From Phycisphaeraceae bacterium (GTDB lineage: Bacteria; Planctomycetota; Phycisphaerae; Phycisphaerales; Phycisphaeraceae), in assembly GCA_040222855.1 (NCBI GenBank), contig JAVKCD010000019.1:852912-916911 (forward strand): a stretch of 64,000 nucleotides of DNA, written 5' to 3'. The position numbers and the translations under genes were made by a program. This document shows, piece after piece, positions 38,097-46,752 of the stretch (position 1 is the stretch's first letter; each line of letters starts with the position of its first letter). The notes beneath the pieces were generated by a model, which saw only the letters and a program-made list of their open reading frames with translations, ran no database searches and was not told the origin of the DNA.

Positions 38097-38852
38097 ATGA
38101 GCGAACGATCCCATTCCGTCGTCGGCAGGCCGGCACTCGAAGAAGTCGATCTCCGTGAGCACGGAGCCAAGGGCACAACCTCGGACCGCAGGCTGTTTAT
38201 CCAGTTCCAGGCTTTTTCCAGGATGGATGGCCAGCCCGCGCCGACGACTCAAGACCTAGTTGCTGCGCTGAGTAACAAGAGCACGGACCTGGTCCTCTAC
38301 GAGGACGCGCGCGACCCCCGTGGTTTCGGGTTGGCGTTGGCATCAGAGGACCCCGGCGTCATCATGGATGTGACCCGTCAGGTCTTCGCTGACCCGGCCT
38401 GGCAGGGCCTGACGATCAAGCCCGAGTACACAATGATGGGGCGGACGTATGCCCTGGGATATGAGGCCGACCTGGAGGACACGCTGCTGCAGCGTCCGCG
38501 TCGGCATCTGCTCGAGGCCGAGTGGCCGTGGTGTGTCTGGTACCCGCTTCGTCGGGCCGGGGCCTTCGAGACACTGGAGAAGGACGAGCAGCGTGCGATT
38601 CTGGGCGAGCATGCCACGATCGGGATGAGTTGGGCCCGGTCCGGTGTCGCGCGTGACATCAGGCTGGCCTGCCACGGCTTGGCGGGCGAGGACAATGACT
38701 TCGTCCTGGCCCTGTTTGCCCACGAGGTTCATCCGCTTTCCGCGTTGGTCAACCGGATGCGATCGACCGTGCAGACCTCTCGATATCTCGAAAAACTAGG
38801 TCCGTTCTTCCTAGGCCGGGCAGTCTGGCGTTCGACGACCCTGCAAGGGTGA
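38097..38852 (+). CDS. Chlorite dismutase / HemQ-like family protein
   Basis: 251 residues. N-terminal part RRLFIQFQAFSRMD, then VLYEDARDPRGFGLALASED and the C-terminal half with the strongest similarity: WYPLRRAGAFETLEKDEQRA, LACHGLAGEDNDFVLALFAH (candidate axial His), HPLSALVNRMRSTVQTSRYL and KLGPFFLGRAVW. This fold covers chlorite dismutase, dye-decolourising relatives and HemQ coproheme decarboxylase. The HemQ role (last step of coproporphyrin haem synthesis) would fit a bacterium of this group, but no other heme gene is next to it. Could instead be a heme-dependent peroxidase-like member. Confidence 0.75.
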   Translation: MSERSHSVVGRPALEEVDLREHGAKGTTSDRRLFIQFQAFSRMDGQPAPTTQDLVAALSNKSTDLVLYEDARDPRGFGLALASEDPGVIMDVTRQVFADPAWQGLTIKPEYTMMGRTYALGYEADLEDTLLQRPRRHLLEAEWPWCVWYPLRRAGAFETLEKDEQRAILGEHATIGMSWARSGVARDIRLACHGLAGEDNDFVLALFAHEVHPLSALVNRMRSTVQTSRYLEKLGPFFLGRAVWRSTTLQG

Positions 38853-38895
38853 GTAGAATCATCTCTCAGAGCTAACCTCCTCCAGCCAGAAGCAG

Positions 38896-40359
38896 ATGAC
38901 CATGATCGAGACGACCAGCGAGCAGCACATCCAGGCCCTCGAAACCCTCAAAGCCGTGGGGCAGGAGCACATCCTGGCGGGTTATGACCGTCTCAAGCCC
39001 GCAGAGCAGGAATCGCTGCTCGCCGAGATCGCATCGGTTGACTGGGCCGAGGTTGCTCGTCTGGTCAAGACTCATGTCGAGAGCAAGCCGAAGTTCAAGC
39101 TGCCTGAGAACATCGAGCCGGCACCGTGGTACCCCAACGTGCCCTCCGCTGAGCTGGAGCAGTTCTACCGGACCGCCTTCGAGGCGGGTTGTGCGATGGT
39201 TCGTGATGGCAAGGTGTGTGCGTTCACTGTCGCGGGTGGGCAGGGCACACGGCTGGGCTGGGATGCGCCTAAGGGCACTTTCCCGGCGACGCCGATCCGG
39301 AAAGTCCCGCTCTTCGGCTGCCTGGCCGAGTACATCCGCGCTATCGAGATGCGCTTTGGCGTGGTCATCCGCTGGTACATTATGACCTCCCCGGCGAACG
39401 ACGCGGACACGCGTGCGTATTTTGAGGATCAGAACTACTTCGGTCTCGATCCCGATCAGGTGATGATCTTCCCGCAGGGCATGATGCCTGCCATTGGCAT
39501 GAGTACTGGGAAGGTTCTGATGGCGTCGCCGTCATCGGTTGCACTCTCGCCCAACGGCCACGGCGGATCACTCAAAGCGCTCGAAACCTCCGGGGCGCTT
39601 GACGACATGGCCCGGCACGGCATCGAGCACATCAGTTACACCCAGATCGACAACCCGATCGTGCGTGTGATCGATCCGCTGTTCCTCGGGCTGCACGCGA
39701 TTTCCGGTTCGCAGATGTCGTCAAAGATGCTGCCCAAGGCGTATCCGAAGGAGAAGCTGGGCAACTTCTGCGTCGTTGATGGGCGCGTGACAATCATTGA
39801 GTACTCCGACCTGCCCGATGAGCTTGCTTACGAGACGGTCGAGTCGGGCGACCTGCGTTTCCGTGCGGGGTCGATCGCGATCCACACGATCCGTCGGGAT
39901 TTTGTTGAGCTGCTCAATCGCTCGGCCCAGGGCTTTGCGCTCCCTTATCACCGAGCGGAGAAGAAGGTTCCGTATCTGGATCTCAAGTCAGGCAAGCAGG
40001 TCGAGCCTGACAAGCCCAACGCGGTCAAGCTCGAGACATTTGTTTTCGATGCGCTCCCGCTCTGCTCGACCTCGATCGTCTATGAGACCGAGCGGATTGA
40101 TGAGTTTGCGCCGATCAAAAACGCGGATACGCCAGCAGGAGAGGAACCTGCCAACGACAGCCCGCAGACCAGCCGGACGATTCAGTCCGAACGTGCGGCC
40201 CGGTGGCTCTCGGAGCTGGGGGTCCAGGTCCCTCGTCAAGCCGACGGTTCGATCGATGCCACGCTGGAGATCAGCCAGATCACGGCGATCTACAAGGAAG
40301 ACCTCGACGGCTCGAAACTCCCCGGCCGGATCGAACCGGGGCAGGAAGTTCTGCTCTAG
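38896..40359 (+). CDS. UDP-sugar pyrophosphorylase (UDPGP/UAP family)
   Basis: 487 residues. FTVAGGQGTRLGWDAPKGTF at about 111-130 is the nucleotidyltransferase loop of the eukaryote-type UDP-GlcNAc/UDP-Glc pyrophosphorylase family; also YIMTSPANDADTRAYF, IFPQGMMPAI, LSPNGHGGSLKAL, IEHISYTQIDNPIVRVIDP and FVFDALPLCSTSIVYETERI. It uses UTP to activate a sugar-1-phosphate; UDP-GlcNAc (UAP) is most likely from NG-like motifs but glucose cannot be excluded. It lies directly upstream of the Ebo-type cluster, 36 nt before eboD, and may be co-transcribed. Confidence 0.88.
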   Translation: MTMIETTSEQHIQALETLKAVGQEHILAGYDRLKPAEQESLLAEIASVDWAEVARLVKTHVESKPKFKLPENIEPAPWYPNVPSAELEQFYRTAFEAGCAMVRDGKVCAFTVAGGQGTRLGWDAPKGTFPATPIRKVPLFGCLAEYIRAIEMRFGVVIRWYIMTSPANDADTRAYFEDQNYFGLDPDQVMIFPQGMMPAIGMSTGKVLMASPSSVALSPNGHGGSLKALETSGALDDMARHGIEHISYTQIDNPIVRVIDPLFLGLHAISGSQMSSKMLPKAYPKEKLGNFCVVDGRVTIIEYSDLPDELAYETVESGDLRFRAGSIAIHTIRRDFVELLNRSAQGFALPYHRAEKKVPYLDLKSGKQVEPDKPNAVKLETFVFDALPLCSTSIVYETERIDEFAPIKNADTPAGEEPANDSPQTSRTIQSERAARWLSELGVQVPRQADGSIDATLEISQITAIYKEDLDGSKLPGRIEPGQEVLL

Positions 40360-40395
40360 CCCGAGCGATCCGCTGAGCTGGTCTATGCTGTAGTC

Positions 40396-41568
40396 ATGTC
40401 CTCTGGTTCACCCCCTATCCGAGAAGGCTCCGGGACCGACCCCACGCCAGCGGAACTCATCCTCAGGCTGCCCTATCGGCTGATGGCTTCGTCGTCGATT
40501 GCGCACGACAACAACCCGCTGCTGGACGAGCTGCTCGGAGATTCTTCAAAGGTTCGCCTCATCGTTTTCGTGGATGATGGGCTGGCCGCGGCGCAGCCGC
40601 GCTTCGTTAAGGACCTCACCCGGCGGCTGAGTGTGAAGGCGGGCTGGTCGGGCCTCCATTTGCTGCCAGGTGGCGAGCGGGCGAAGAACGACCGCGCTGT
40701 CTTCGACGGTTTGATCGAGACGCTCGCCGGTGCAGGGCTGTGCCGTCACAGTTATGTGGTGGTGGCGGGTGGCGGGGCGGTGCTCGATGTGGTTGGCTTT
40801 GCGGCATCGATGGTGCACCGCGGGGTGAGGCTGATCCGTATCCCGTCGACCACGCTGGCGCAGGCCGACTCGGGCGTGGGCGTGAAAAACGGCATCAACG
40901 CCTATGGACAGAAGAACTTTCTGGGCACGTTCGCGGTGCCTGATGCGGTGGTGCTTGACCCCACGCTGCTTGAATCGCTGACGCCTCGTGACTGGCGCTG
41001 CGGGCTTAGCGAAGTGGTCAAGGTCGCCTTGCTCAAAGACGCCGATCTTTTTCAAGCCATCGAGCGTTTTGTCGGCGATCACCCGAGCGACCGGGTCGCG
41101 GCGCAGCCGCTGTGGCTAAGGTCGGCTGAGTTGCATGCTCAGCACGTTCTGAACTCGGGTGATCCCTTTGAGCTGACCAGCGCCCGCCCTCTTGACCTCG
41201 GGCACTGGTCGGCTCACCAGCTCGAGGTCATGTCCTCTTACCGACTCCGGCATGGCGAAGCGGTCAGTCTCGGGCTGGCTCTGGACACGATTATCAGTCA
41301 ACTTGTTGGCGTGCTCGAGCCCGCCACCGCTGAGCGTATTATTCGGTGTCTGGACGCGACCGGTCTGCCCGTGTTCGATGATCTGTTGCTCGATACCGGC
41401 CGTCTTCTCGAAGGCCTGGATCGTTTCAGGCAGCATCTTGGCGGGGTGTTGTCGATCCCGCTGATCCACGGTGTTGGCGATTGCCGGGCGGTCAGCAGCA
41501 TCGATACGCCGACCATTCACGAGGCCGTCAACCTGCTCGCGCAGCGTGAGGTCAGCCATGCCGTCTAA
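40396..41568 (+). CDS. eboD: 3-dehydroquinate-synthase-like sugar phosphate cyclase, EboD-type
   Basis: 390 residues. DHQ-synthase fold: NAD site AGGGAVLDVVGFAAS (GGGxxxD at 125-131), PSTTLAQADSGVGVKNGIN, KNFLGTF, metal Glu in GLSEVVKV (E206), LGHWSAHQLE (H270, H274) and RLRHGEAVSLGL (H286). The AroB of the shikimate pathway would not be expected to sit here beside a TatD-like hydrolase and UbiA; the closest match by context is EboD, an AroB-like cyclase of the ebo cluster. Its product is unknown. The next gene starts inside its last codons (overlap 11 nt). Substrate specificity toward sedoheptulose or DAHP cannot be told by eye. Confidence 0.85.
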   Translation: MSSGSPPIREGSGTDPTPAELILRLPYRLMASSSIAHDNNPLLDELLGDSSKVRLIVFVDDGLAAAQPRFVKDLTRRLSVKAGWSGLHLLPGGERAKNDRAVFDGLIETLAGAGLCRHSYVVVAGGGAVLDVVGFAASMVHRGVRLIRIPSTTLAQADSGVGVKNGINAYGQKNFLGTFAVPDAVVLDPTLLESLTPRDWRCGLSEVVKVALLKDADLFQAIERFVGDHPSDRVAAQPLWLRSAELHAQHVLNSGDPFELTSARPLDLGHWSAHQLEVMSSYRLRHGEAVSLGLALDTIISQLVGVLEPATAERIIRCLDATGLPVFDDLLLDTGRLLEGLDRFRQHLGGVLSIPLIHGVGDCRAVSSIDTPTIHEAVNLLAQREVSHAV

Positions 41569-41872
41569 GCCAACGTGCCCTTTATCACGCGAGCAGCTCA
41601 TCGACCGCTATTTCCTCGAACATCGTGCCCGCCTGATTGATCTCGCGGCTTTTCTTGATCGCATTGATCGTGCCCAAGATGAGGCAGTCGCCGATCGGCG
41701 TGTTGCCGCGCTCCTACAGGCGATCCAGCTTCTGGATGATGGCAAGCCCGAGCGAGCCCGGCGAATTCTCGAACTGTTCTCCGACCTGACAACCGACCCC
41801 ATCGATAAGGCTGCAGGTAAAGGAGCCATCGGCGTAGCGATCAATCGTTTCTACGATGAGACGAGGGCGTGA
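41558..41872 (+). CDS. Small helical protein in the place of EboA; unidentified
   Basis: 104 residues from ATG 41558, inside the eboD end. It looks soluble and alpha-helical: [53 protein letters not shown], then [20 protein letters not shown]. No membrane segment or known motif. In ebo clusters a gene called eboA usually lies at this place, but EboA is about twice as long and I see no convincing similarity. It could be a clade-specific replacement. Its stop overlaps the eboB GTG start (GTGA), so translation is coupled. Confidence 0.8.
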   Translation: MPSKPTCPLSREQLIDRYFLEHRARLIDLAAFLDRIDRAQDEAVADRRVAALLQAIQLLDDGKPERARRILELFSDLTTDPIDKAAGKGAIGVAINRFYDETRA

Positions 41873-42675
41873 AGTACATTGACCCCCACATCCACATGGT
41901 CAGCCGGACGACGGATGACTACCAGAACATGGCACTTGCAGGCTGCGCCGCCATCACCGAGCCGGCTTTCTGGGCTGGCTACGACCGAGCGTCATCCGAA
42001 GGCTTCGCTGACTACTTCCATCAGCTCACGGAGATCGAACCGAAGCGTGCGGCGCGCTATGGCATCGCCCATCACAGTTGGCTGTGTATCAACCCCAAGG
42101 AAGCCGAAGACCTCGGTTTAGCGCGTGATGTTCTTGCGATGATTCCCGGCTTTCTTGAGTGCCCGAACGTACTCGGTATCGGCGAGATCGGTCTCAATAA
42201 GAACTCGCGCAACGAACTGACCATCCTCGAAGAGCACATTGGGCTTGCCGCAGAGCACCACCAACTCATCCTGGTGCACACACCGCATCTTGAAGACAAG
42301 CTCAAGGGCACACTGCTGATCATGGACGCCCTTGAGCGCAATGGCGCAATCAAGCCCGAGCGTGTGCTGATCGATCACGTCGAGGAGCACACTGTCGCTG
42401 CGGTGCTCGATCGAGGGTACTGGGCGGGCATGACGCTCTACCCGGATACGAAGTGCACGCCTCAGCGAGCTGTTGACATCATTGAGATCTATGGCAGCGA
42501 GCGACTCTGGGTCAACTCGGCGGGTGACTGGGGGCCTTGCGACCCGCTCTCGGTCCCGAAGTTTCGCATGGAGATGAGCGCGCGGGGACACGATGCGAAA
42601 ATCATCCAGCACATCACCTACGACAACCCGTTGGCCTTTCTTAGCCAATCGCCCAGGTTTCGAGTGGATGGATAA
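41869..42675 (+). CDS. eboB: TatD-like metal-dependent hydrolase, EboB-type
   Basis: 268 residues from GTG 41869. Amidohydrolase metal site: HIH (H7, H9) in [10 protein letters not shown], bridging Glu in GEIGLNK (E106), HTPH (137-140), IDHVEEH (about 169-174) and the final Asp in NSAGDWG (D220). TatD enzymes are DNases or esterase-like; EboB is the ebo member of this family. The cytoplasmic location is inferred (no signal). It overlaps both neighbours: start within the small gene, end 8 nt into eboE. Confidence 0.88.
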   Translation: MKYIDPHIHMVSRTTDDYQNMALAGCAAITEPAFWAGYDRASSEGFADYFHQLTEIEPKRAARYGIAHHSWLCINPKEAEDLGLARDVLAMIPGFLECPNVLGIGEIGLNKNSRNELTILEEHIGLAAEHHQLILVHTPHLEDKLKGTLLIMDALERNGAIKPERVLIDHVEEHTVAAVLDRGYWAGMTLYPDTKCTPQRAVDIIEIYGSERLWVNSAGDWGPCDPLSVPKFRMEMSARGHDAKIIQHITYDNPLAFLSQSPRFRVDG

Positions 42676-43777
42676 ACCGATCCTCGGGTACTGCACCAAC
42701 GTCCATCCCGGCGGGGACCTGGAGACGCTCCGGTATCATCTCGATCGCTCCGCTGTCGGTGTTCGGCAGCACCTCGGTCTCGACGTCATGCCCATCGGCC
42801 TCTGGCTCTCGGATACTGCCTCAGAGGTCCTGTCTCAACCCGGAGAGGCCCTCCGTTTCCGGCGGTGGCTTCGTGAGCGCGGGTTGGCCGCGTTCACACT
42901 CAACGGTTTTCCGCAGCGCGACTTTCACGAGTCCACGGTCAAGCATCGCGTTTATCAGCCCGCGTGGTGGCAACCTGAGCGTCTGGCCTACACCCTGCGG
43001 CTGGCGTCTCTCCTCGCGGTGGTCGCCGAGAATGAGGGGCGTCTATCGATCTCAACCTTGCCCATCGGCTGGCGAGGTGAGTCGACCAATGATCTGAGCG
43101 AGCGAGCCATGTCACATCTCATTCAACTCATCGAGGCTCTTACTGAGCTTGAACGCCGAACACATCGTCATGTCGCGATTGATCTTGAGCCGGAGCCGGG
43201 CTGTGTTCTGGATCGCAGTGAGCATGTGATCGAACTGTTTACGGCTCTCCGCTCGCGTTCTGATCCTGTACTGGTCAATCGCTATCTTGGCGTTTGCCAC
43301 GATATCTGCCACGCTGCGGTCATGCATGAGGATCAGTCTGCGGTGATCGACTCCTACCATGAGGCCGGCATCACCATCGGCAAGCTCCAAGTCTCGTCCG
43401 CGATCAAGGCGACCGCTTCCTCACGAGACGCGCTTCGATCTTTCAACGAGCCAAGGCATCTTCACCAAACGAACGTAACTCATGCCGGCCGTAACACGCT
43501 GTATGAAGACCTTGATGTTGCGTTGGCTGCACCGTTTGACGAGGCCCGTGTGCACTTTCATGTCCCGGTCTTCCTCGAAACAGTTGGTGATCTTGGAACA
43601 ACCCGTGATGAGATTGCCCCTGCACTAAGTTCTGCCTGCGCTGCCGGGGTCACGCACTTCGAGGTCGAGACATACGCCTGGCCGCAGCTGCCCGAAGGCG
43701 TTTGGGCAGGCAGTCTCGAAGCTGGGATCGCGGAGGAGCTCCGGTACACGCAACACCTGTTCGAAGCAGCATCATGA
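42668..43777 (+). CDS. eboE: TIM-barrel protein, EboE-type metabolite traffic protein
   Basis: 369 residues from ATG 42668 (the frame starts at 42593, before the eboB end). Xylose-isomerase-like TIM barrel: [65 protein letters not shown] and [14 protein letters not shown]. The acidic and His residues of a metal site (His, Asp, Glu) are present. EboE members are described as needed for export of scytonemin precursors in cyanobacteria; the chemical step is not known. Coupled to eboB and to eboC (overlaps of 8 and 4 nt). Confidence 0.88.
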   Translation: MDKPILGYCTNVHPGGDLETLRYHLDRSAVGVRQHLGLDVMPIGLWLSDTASEVLSQPGEALRFRRWLRERGLAAFTLNGFPQRDFHESTVKHRVYQPAWWQPERLAYTLRLASLLAVVAENEGRLSISTLPIGWRGESTNDLSERAMSHLIQLIEALTELERRTHRHVAIDLEPEPGCVLDRSEHVIELFTALRSRSDPVLVNRYLGVCHDICHAAVMHEDQSAVIDSYHEAGITIGKLQVSSAIKATASSRDALRSFNEPRHLHQTNVTHAGRNTLYEDLDVALAAPFDEARVHFHVPVFLETVGDLGTTRDEIAPALSSACAAGVTHFEVETYAWPQLPEGVWAGSLEAGIAEELRYTQHLFEAAS

Positions 43778-44472
43778 TCGGCACGCCTCTCGACTGGCTC
43801 CGACTCACGCGATCGAGCAACCTCCCCACGGTGGCCACGAACATCCTTGCCGCGACTGCTGTCGTAGGCGAGGCGTTCACCTCGCGCTGGTGGCTCCTGT
43901 TTGTCGCCGTCACGGCGGTCTACGCTGCGGGGATGATCCTCAATGATCTCACCGACCGCGCCACCGACCGGCTTGAACGCCCCGATCGCCCCATCCCCTC
44001 GGGCCGGATCGCCCTCTTTCCCGCTCGGCTCGTTGCGGTCACGCTGATCGGTCTCGCCATGGCTTTGACCGGGCTGCACGCGATGGCCGCGCTGCCTTGG
44101 ATGCTGTTGCTGATCTTACTGGTTGGCCTCTACAACGCTTTACCCCGGCACTCCTTTGTCAGCACGCGTTTGATGTCGAGTTGCCGTGCGATGATTCCCG
44201 TCATCACCTGTTTCTGGCTCGGCGTCGATCTCAGTCTGAGTCTGCAGATTCTTGTCGTGAGCTGTTTTGTCTACACCGAGCTCATCAGCCAACTGGCCAA
44301 GGCTGAGGCCACAATCGAAGGTCGTGCGGGAGTTGTTCAGTATGTTATTGCCGGTTTCTGTCTTCATGACGCGATGTGGACCCTTGGCGAAGGCCGATCA
44401 GAGCTTGCGCTCATCGCCGTCGTCTGTTTCTTCTTGACGCTAGCCCTCCATCGTGTGATCCCAGGGAGTTAG
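43774..44472 (+). CDS. eboC: UbiA-like prenyltransferase, EboC-type
   Basis: 232 residues, about seven membrane helices. The first Asp-rich prenyl-diphosphate motif is complete, NDLTDRATD (N57, D58, D61, D65), followed by RPDRPIPSGRI. The second Asp motif of UbiA (about DxEgD) is replaced by KAEATIEGRAGV, with Glu residues; LYNALPRHSFVS stands where classical UbiA has its YS..LKR region. It therefore probably has a special prenyl or acceptor substrate. The start overlaps eboE by 4 nt. This is the only integral membrane protein of the cluster. Confidence 0.88.
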   Translation: MIGTPLDWLRLTRSSNLPTVATNILAATAVVGEAFTSRWWLLFVAVTAVYAAGMILNDLTDRATDRLERPDRPIPSGRIALFPARLVAVTLIGLAMALTGLHAMAALPWMLLLILLVGLYNALPRHSFVSTRLMSSCRAMIPVITCFWLGVDLSLSLQILVVSCFVYTELISQLAKAEATIEGRAGVVQYVIAGFCLHDAMWTLGEGRSELALIAVVCFFLTLALHRVIPGS

Positions 44473-44477
44473 TGCCG

Positions 44478-45863
44478 ATGAAGCGCCCGTTGGCTGTCAT
44501 CAATCTGGTCGGACTGACGCCTGAACTCCTTCGTCACGCCCCGCGTCTGTCATCACTTGCGGCTTCGCGTCGCGTCACGCCGTTGGTGCCTGTCTATCCT
44601 GCGGTGACCTGCTCGGTGCAATCATCCATGCTCACCGGGCAGCCCGTTCGAGGTCATGGCGTTGTTGGCAACGGCTGGTTCGACCGGGGTCTTCGCGAAG
44701 TCCACTTCTGGAAGCAGTCGAATCACCTTGTCCAGCATGCCAAGGTCTGGGAGACCGCCAAGCGCACTAACCCCGAGTTCACCTGTGCCAATCTTTTCTG
44801 GTGGTTCAATATGGCCACGGCGGCAGACCTCAGCGTCACCCCGCGCCCCATCTACAAGGCCAACGGCCGCAAGCTCCCGGACATTTACACGCAGCCACTC
44901 AGTCTCCGCGACCGACTCCAGCGGGAGTTAGGGACCTTCCCACTCTTTCGCTTCTGGGGGCCTGCTGCTGACGTCAGTTCTTCGCAGTGGATCGCTGATG
45001 CAGCCCGTATCGTGGCGGATGAGCATCATCCGACGCTGCTGCTTGTCTACCTGCCGCACCTTGATTACCCGCTGCAACGGCTTGGTCCTGATCACGCTGA
45101 CGTCCCGAGTGAGGTTCGGGCGATCGACGCCGTGGCGAGCGACCTGATCAATCATCTTGATTCTCTCGGCTACGACACCGGCATCGTTAGTGAGTACGGT
45201 ATTGAACCCACGACCGGCGTCATTACACCCAATCGTGCGCTCCGTGAACAGGGCTATCTCCAGGTGAGAGCGGAAGACGGCCACGACATGCTCGACGTCT
45301 TTGCCAGCCGCGCGTTTGCCGTTGTTGACCACCAGATCGCGCACGTCTACATCAATAGTTCGGCGGACCTTAACGTGGTCGCTTCGATCCTTAGCGACTT
45401 GCCTGGTGTCGATCAGGTGCTGGATCACTCGGCACAGCGCGACCTACAGATCGATCACCCTCGTACCGGTGATCTTGTTCTCGTCCCTAAACCCGGCTAT
45501 TGGTTCGCTTACGACTTCTGGCTCGACGATGGTCGCGCTCCCGACTACGCCCGCACCGTCGATATTCATCGCAAGCCGGGCTATGACCCGCGTGAACTCT
45601 TCATGGACCCTGAACTCCGCTTCCCCAGGCTTCATGTGGCCCGCCGGCTGCTTGCGCGTAGGCTGGGGTTTCGTAACCTGCTCGACGTGATCCCACTTGA
45701 CAACCAGTTGGTTCGCGGCACGCATGGCAGGAGCCATCTTCCAACCGGAAAAGGTCCGTTACTGATCGCTCCCGAAGAGACGCCGGTTGATGATCTGATC
45801 GATCATGGCGGCATCCCCGCTACCGCGATCTACGATCTTATTCTTCGCGCGACCAGTTCATAA
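44478..45863 (+). CDS. eboF: Alkaline-phosphatase-superfamily phosphodiesterase, EboF-type
   Basis: 461 residues from ATG 44478, 5 nt after eboC. Nucleotide pyrophosphatase/phosphodiesterase-like: nucleophile Thr in YPAVTCSVQSSMLTGQPVRG (T44), VVGNGWFDR, LVYLPHLDYPLQRLG (metal side) and later IVSEYGIEPTTG where typical NPPs have SDHGM. If aligned correctly, the canonical Asp-His pair is Glu-Tyr, implying changed metal use. The 3' end overlaps the convergent isomerase gene by 26 nt. Last gene of the Ebo-type cluster. No signal peptide seen. Confidence 0.86.
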   Translation: MKRPLAVINLVGLTPELLRHAPRLSSLAASRRVTPLVPVYPAVTCSVQSSMLTGQPVRGHGVVGNGWFDRGLREVHFWKQSNHLVQHAKVWETAKRTNPEFTCANLFWWFNMATAADLSVTPRPIYKANGRKLPDIYTQPLSLRDRLQRELGTFPLFRFWGPAADVSSSQWIADAARIVADEHHPTLLLVYLPHLDYPLQRLGPDHADVPSEVRAIDAVASDLINHLDSLGYDTGIVSEYGIEPTTGVITPNRALREQGYLQVRAEDGHDMLDVFASRAFAVVDHQIAHVYINSSADLNVVASILSDLPGVDQVLDHSAQRDLQIDHPRTGDLVLVPKPGYWFAYDFWLDDGRAPDYARTVDIHRKPGYDPRELFMDPELRFPRLHVARRLLARRLGFRNLLDVIPLDNQLVRGTHGRSHLPTGKGPLLIAPEETPVDDLIDHGGIPATAIYDLILRATSS

Positions 45864-46668
45864 ACAGCGACCGAATGTTCTGAGCCTGGCGGTCACAGAT
45901 GTCTTCCAGATCGCCGACGGGTTCCTGAGTCCTTGGCAGTGTGTGCAGGTAGGGGGGCGGTCCGAACTCAGGCGTGAGCGTCGTAAACGACTCGCCGTTT
46001 GCCCTCTGCTTGTCCCAGACCTGCATCCACCAGGTCTCGTGTGCCGCGCGCTCAGTGGCGAACTCAGGGGCATCGGGGTCGGTCACTTGTGGGCCCTCCG
46101 CATAGCCGATCCGGGCGTGAACGTGCACACAACGATCTGAGCAGAGGTCAAAGATTTCCGGTTCCTCCGGGATGCGTTCGCACACGCAGACCCAGTGGCT
46201 GTAGTCACACAGGAGTCTGATCTCGGGCACGGCCTCCAGCACAGTACGGGTCGTCCACGGGTTGTAGAACACGCGACTCCGGTGCGTCTCGTGGCCGACG
46301 GTGATCCCGAGGTCGGACTCAATCTTTACAAACTCCTGATACATCGTGATCGCGTCTTTGATGGGGAAGCGATCCAATCCGCTATGACACCCGATCTTGA
46401 TCGGTCTCAGAGGCATGACACGATCCAACTCCTCACGGAACGATTGGACGTGATCAGCGACCGTATCGCCAGCGGTAAACGTCGGCGTGATGCAATCAAA
46501 ACTAACCTCATCCAGCAGGTCACGAAGCTGCCGGGTGTTTACGCCATGGGGGAGCTTCTCAGCAGACGGGCACTCGATGCCGTCGTATCCCTTCGCCTTG
46601 TAGCGAGCGAAACACGTTTCCAGGGGCTCGGTGACGCCCCAGGTATGCCGAAAAATACACAGCTTCAT
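45838..46668 (-). CDS. Sugar phosphate isomerase/epimerase-like TIM barrel protein
   Basis: 276 residues. Xylose-isomerase-like barrel: IFRHTWGVTEPLETC, GYDGIECPSAEKL, CHSGLDRFPIKDA, ITVGHETHRSRVFYN, RLLCDYSHWVCV, CVHVHARIGYAEGP and a metal-type Glu in LTPEFGPPPYLH. Catalytic function unknown; many planctomycetes carry such proteins beside PhyH oxygenases. The start has AGGAA. Co-oriented with the PhyH gene, 84 nt upstream, forming a likely operon. Confidence 0.88.
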   Translation of the reverse strand: MKLCIFRHTWGVTEPLETCFARYKAKGYDGIECPSAEKLPHGVNTRQLRDLLDEVSFDCITPTFTAGDTVADHVQSFREELDRVMPLRPIKIGCHSGLDRFPIKDAITMYQEFVKIESDLGITVGHETHRSRVFYNPWTTRTVLEAVPEIRLLCDYSHWVCVCERIPEEPEIFDLCSDRCVHVHARIGYAEGPQVTDPDAPEFATERAAHETWWMQVWDKQRANGESFTTLTPEFGPPPYLHTLPRTQEPVGDLEDICDRQAQNIRSLFMNWSREE

Positions 46669-46752
46669 CGTTCAGTTCCTGATGATTTTTAAGTGAAGCT
46701 CTCGCAGATTGTGAGCGAGACTGGTTGGCAGTCTACCCACCTCTGCCCTCAG

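Noticed and set aside
40396-41568. Calling the cyclase aroB of the shikimate pathway
   Set aside because: All catalytic motifs fit either, but the neighbourhood fits EboD better; left as an EboD-type call with the doubt stated.
41558-41872. Naming the small gene eboA
   Set aside because: Too short and no visible similarity; position alone is not enough.
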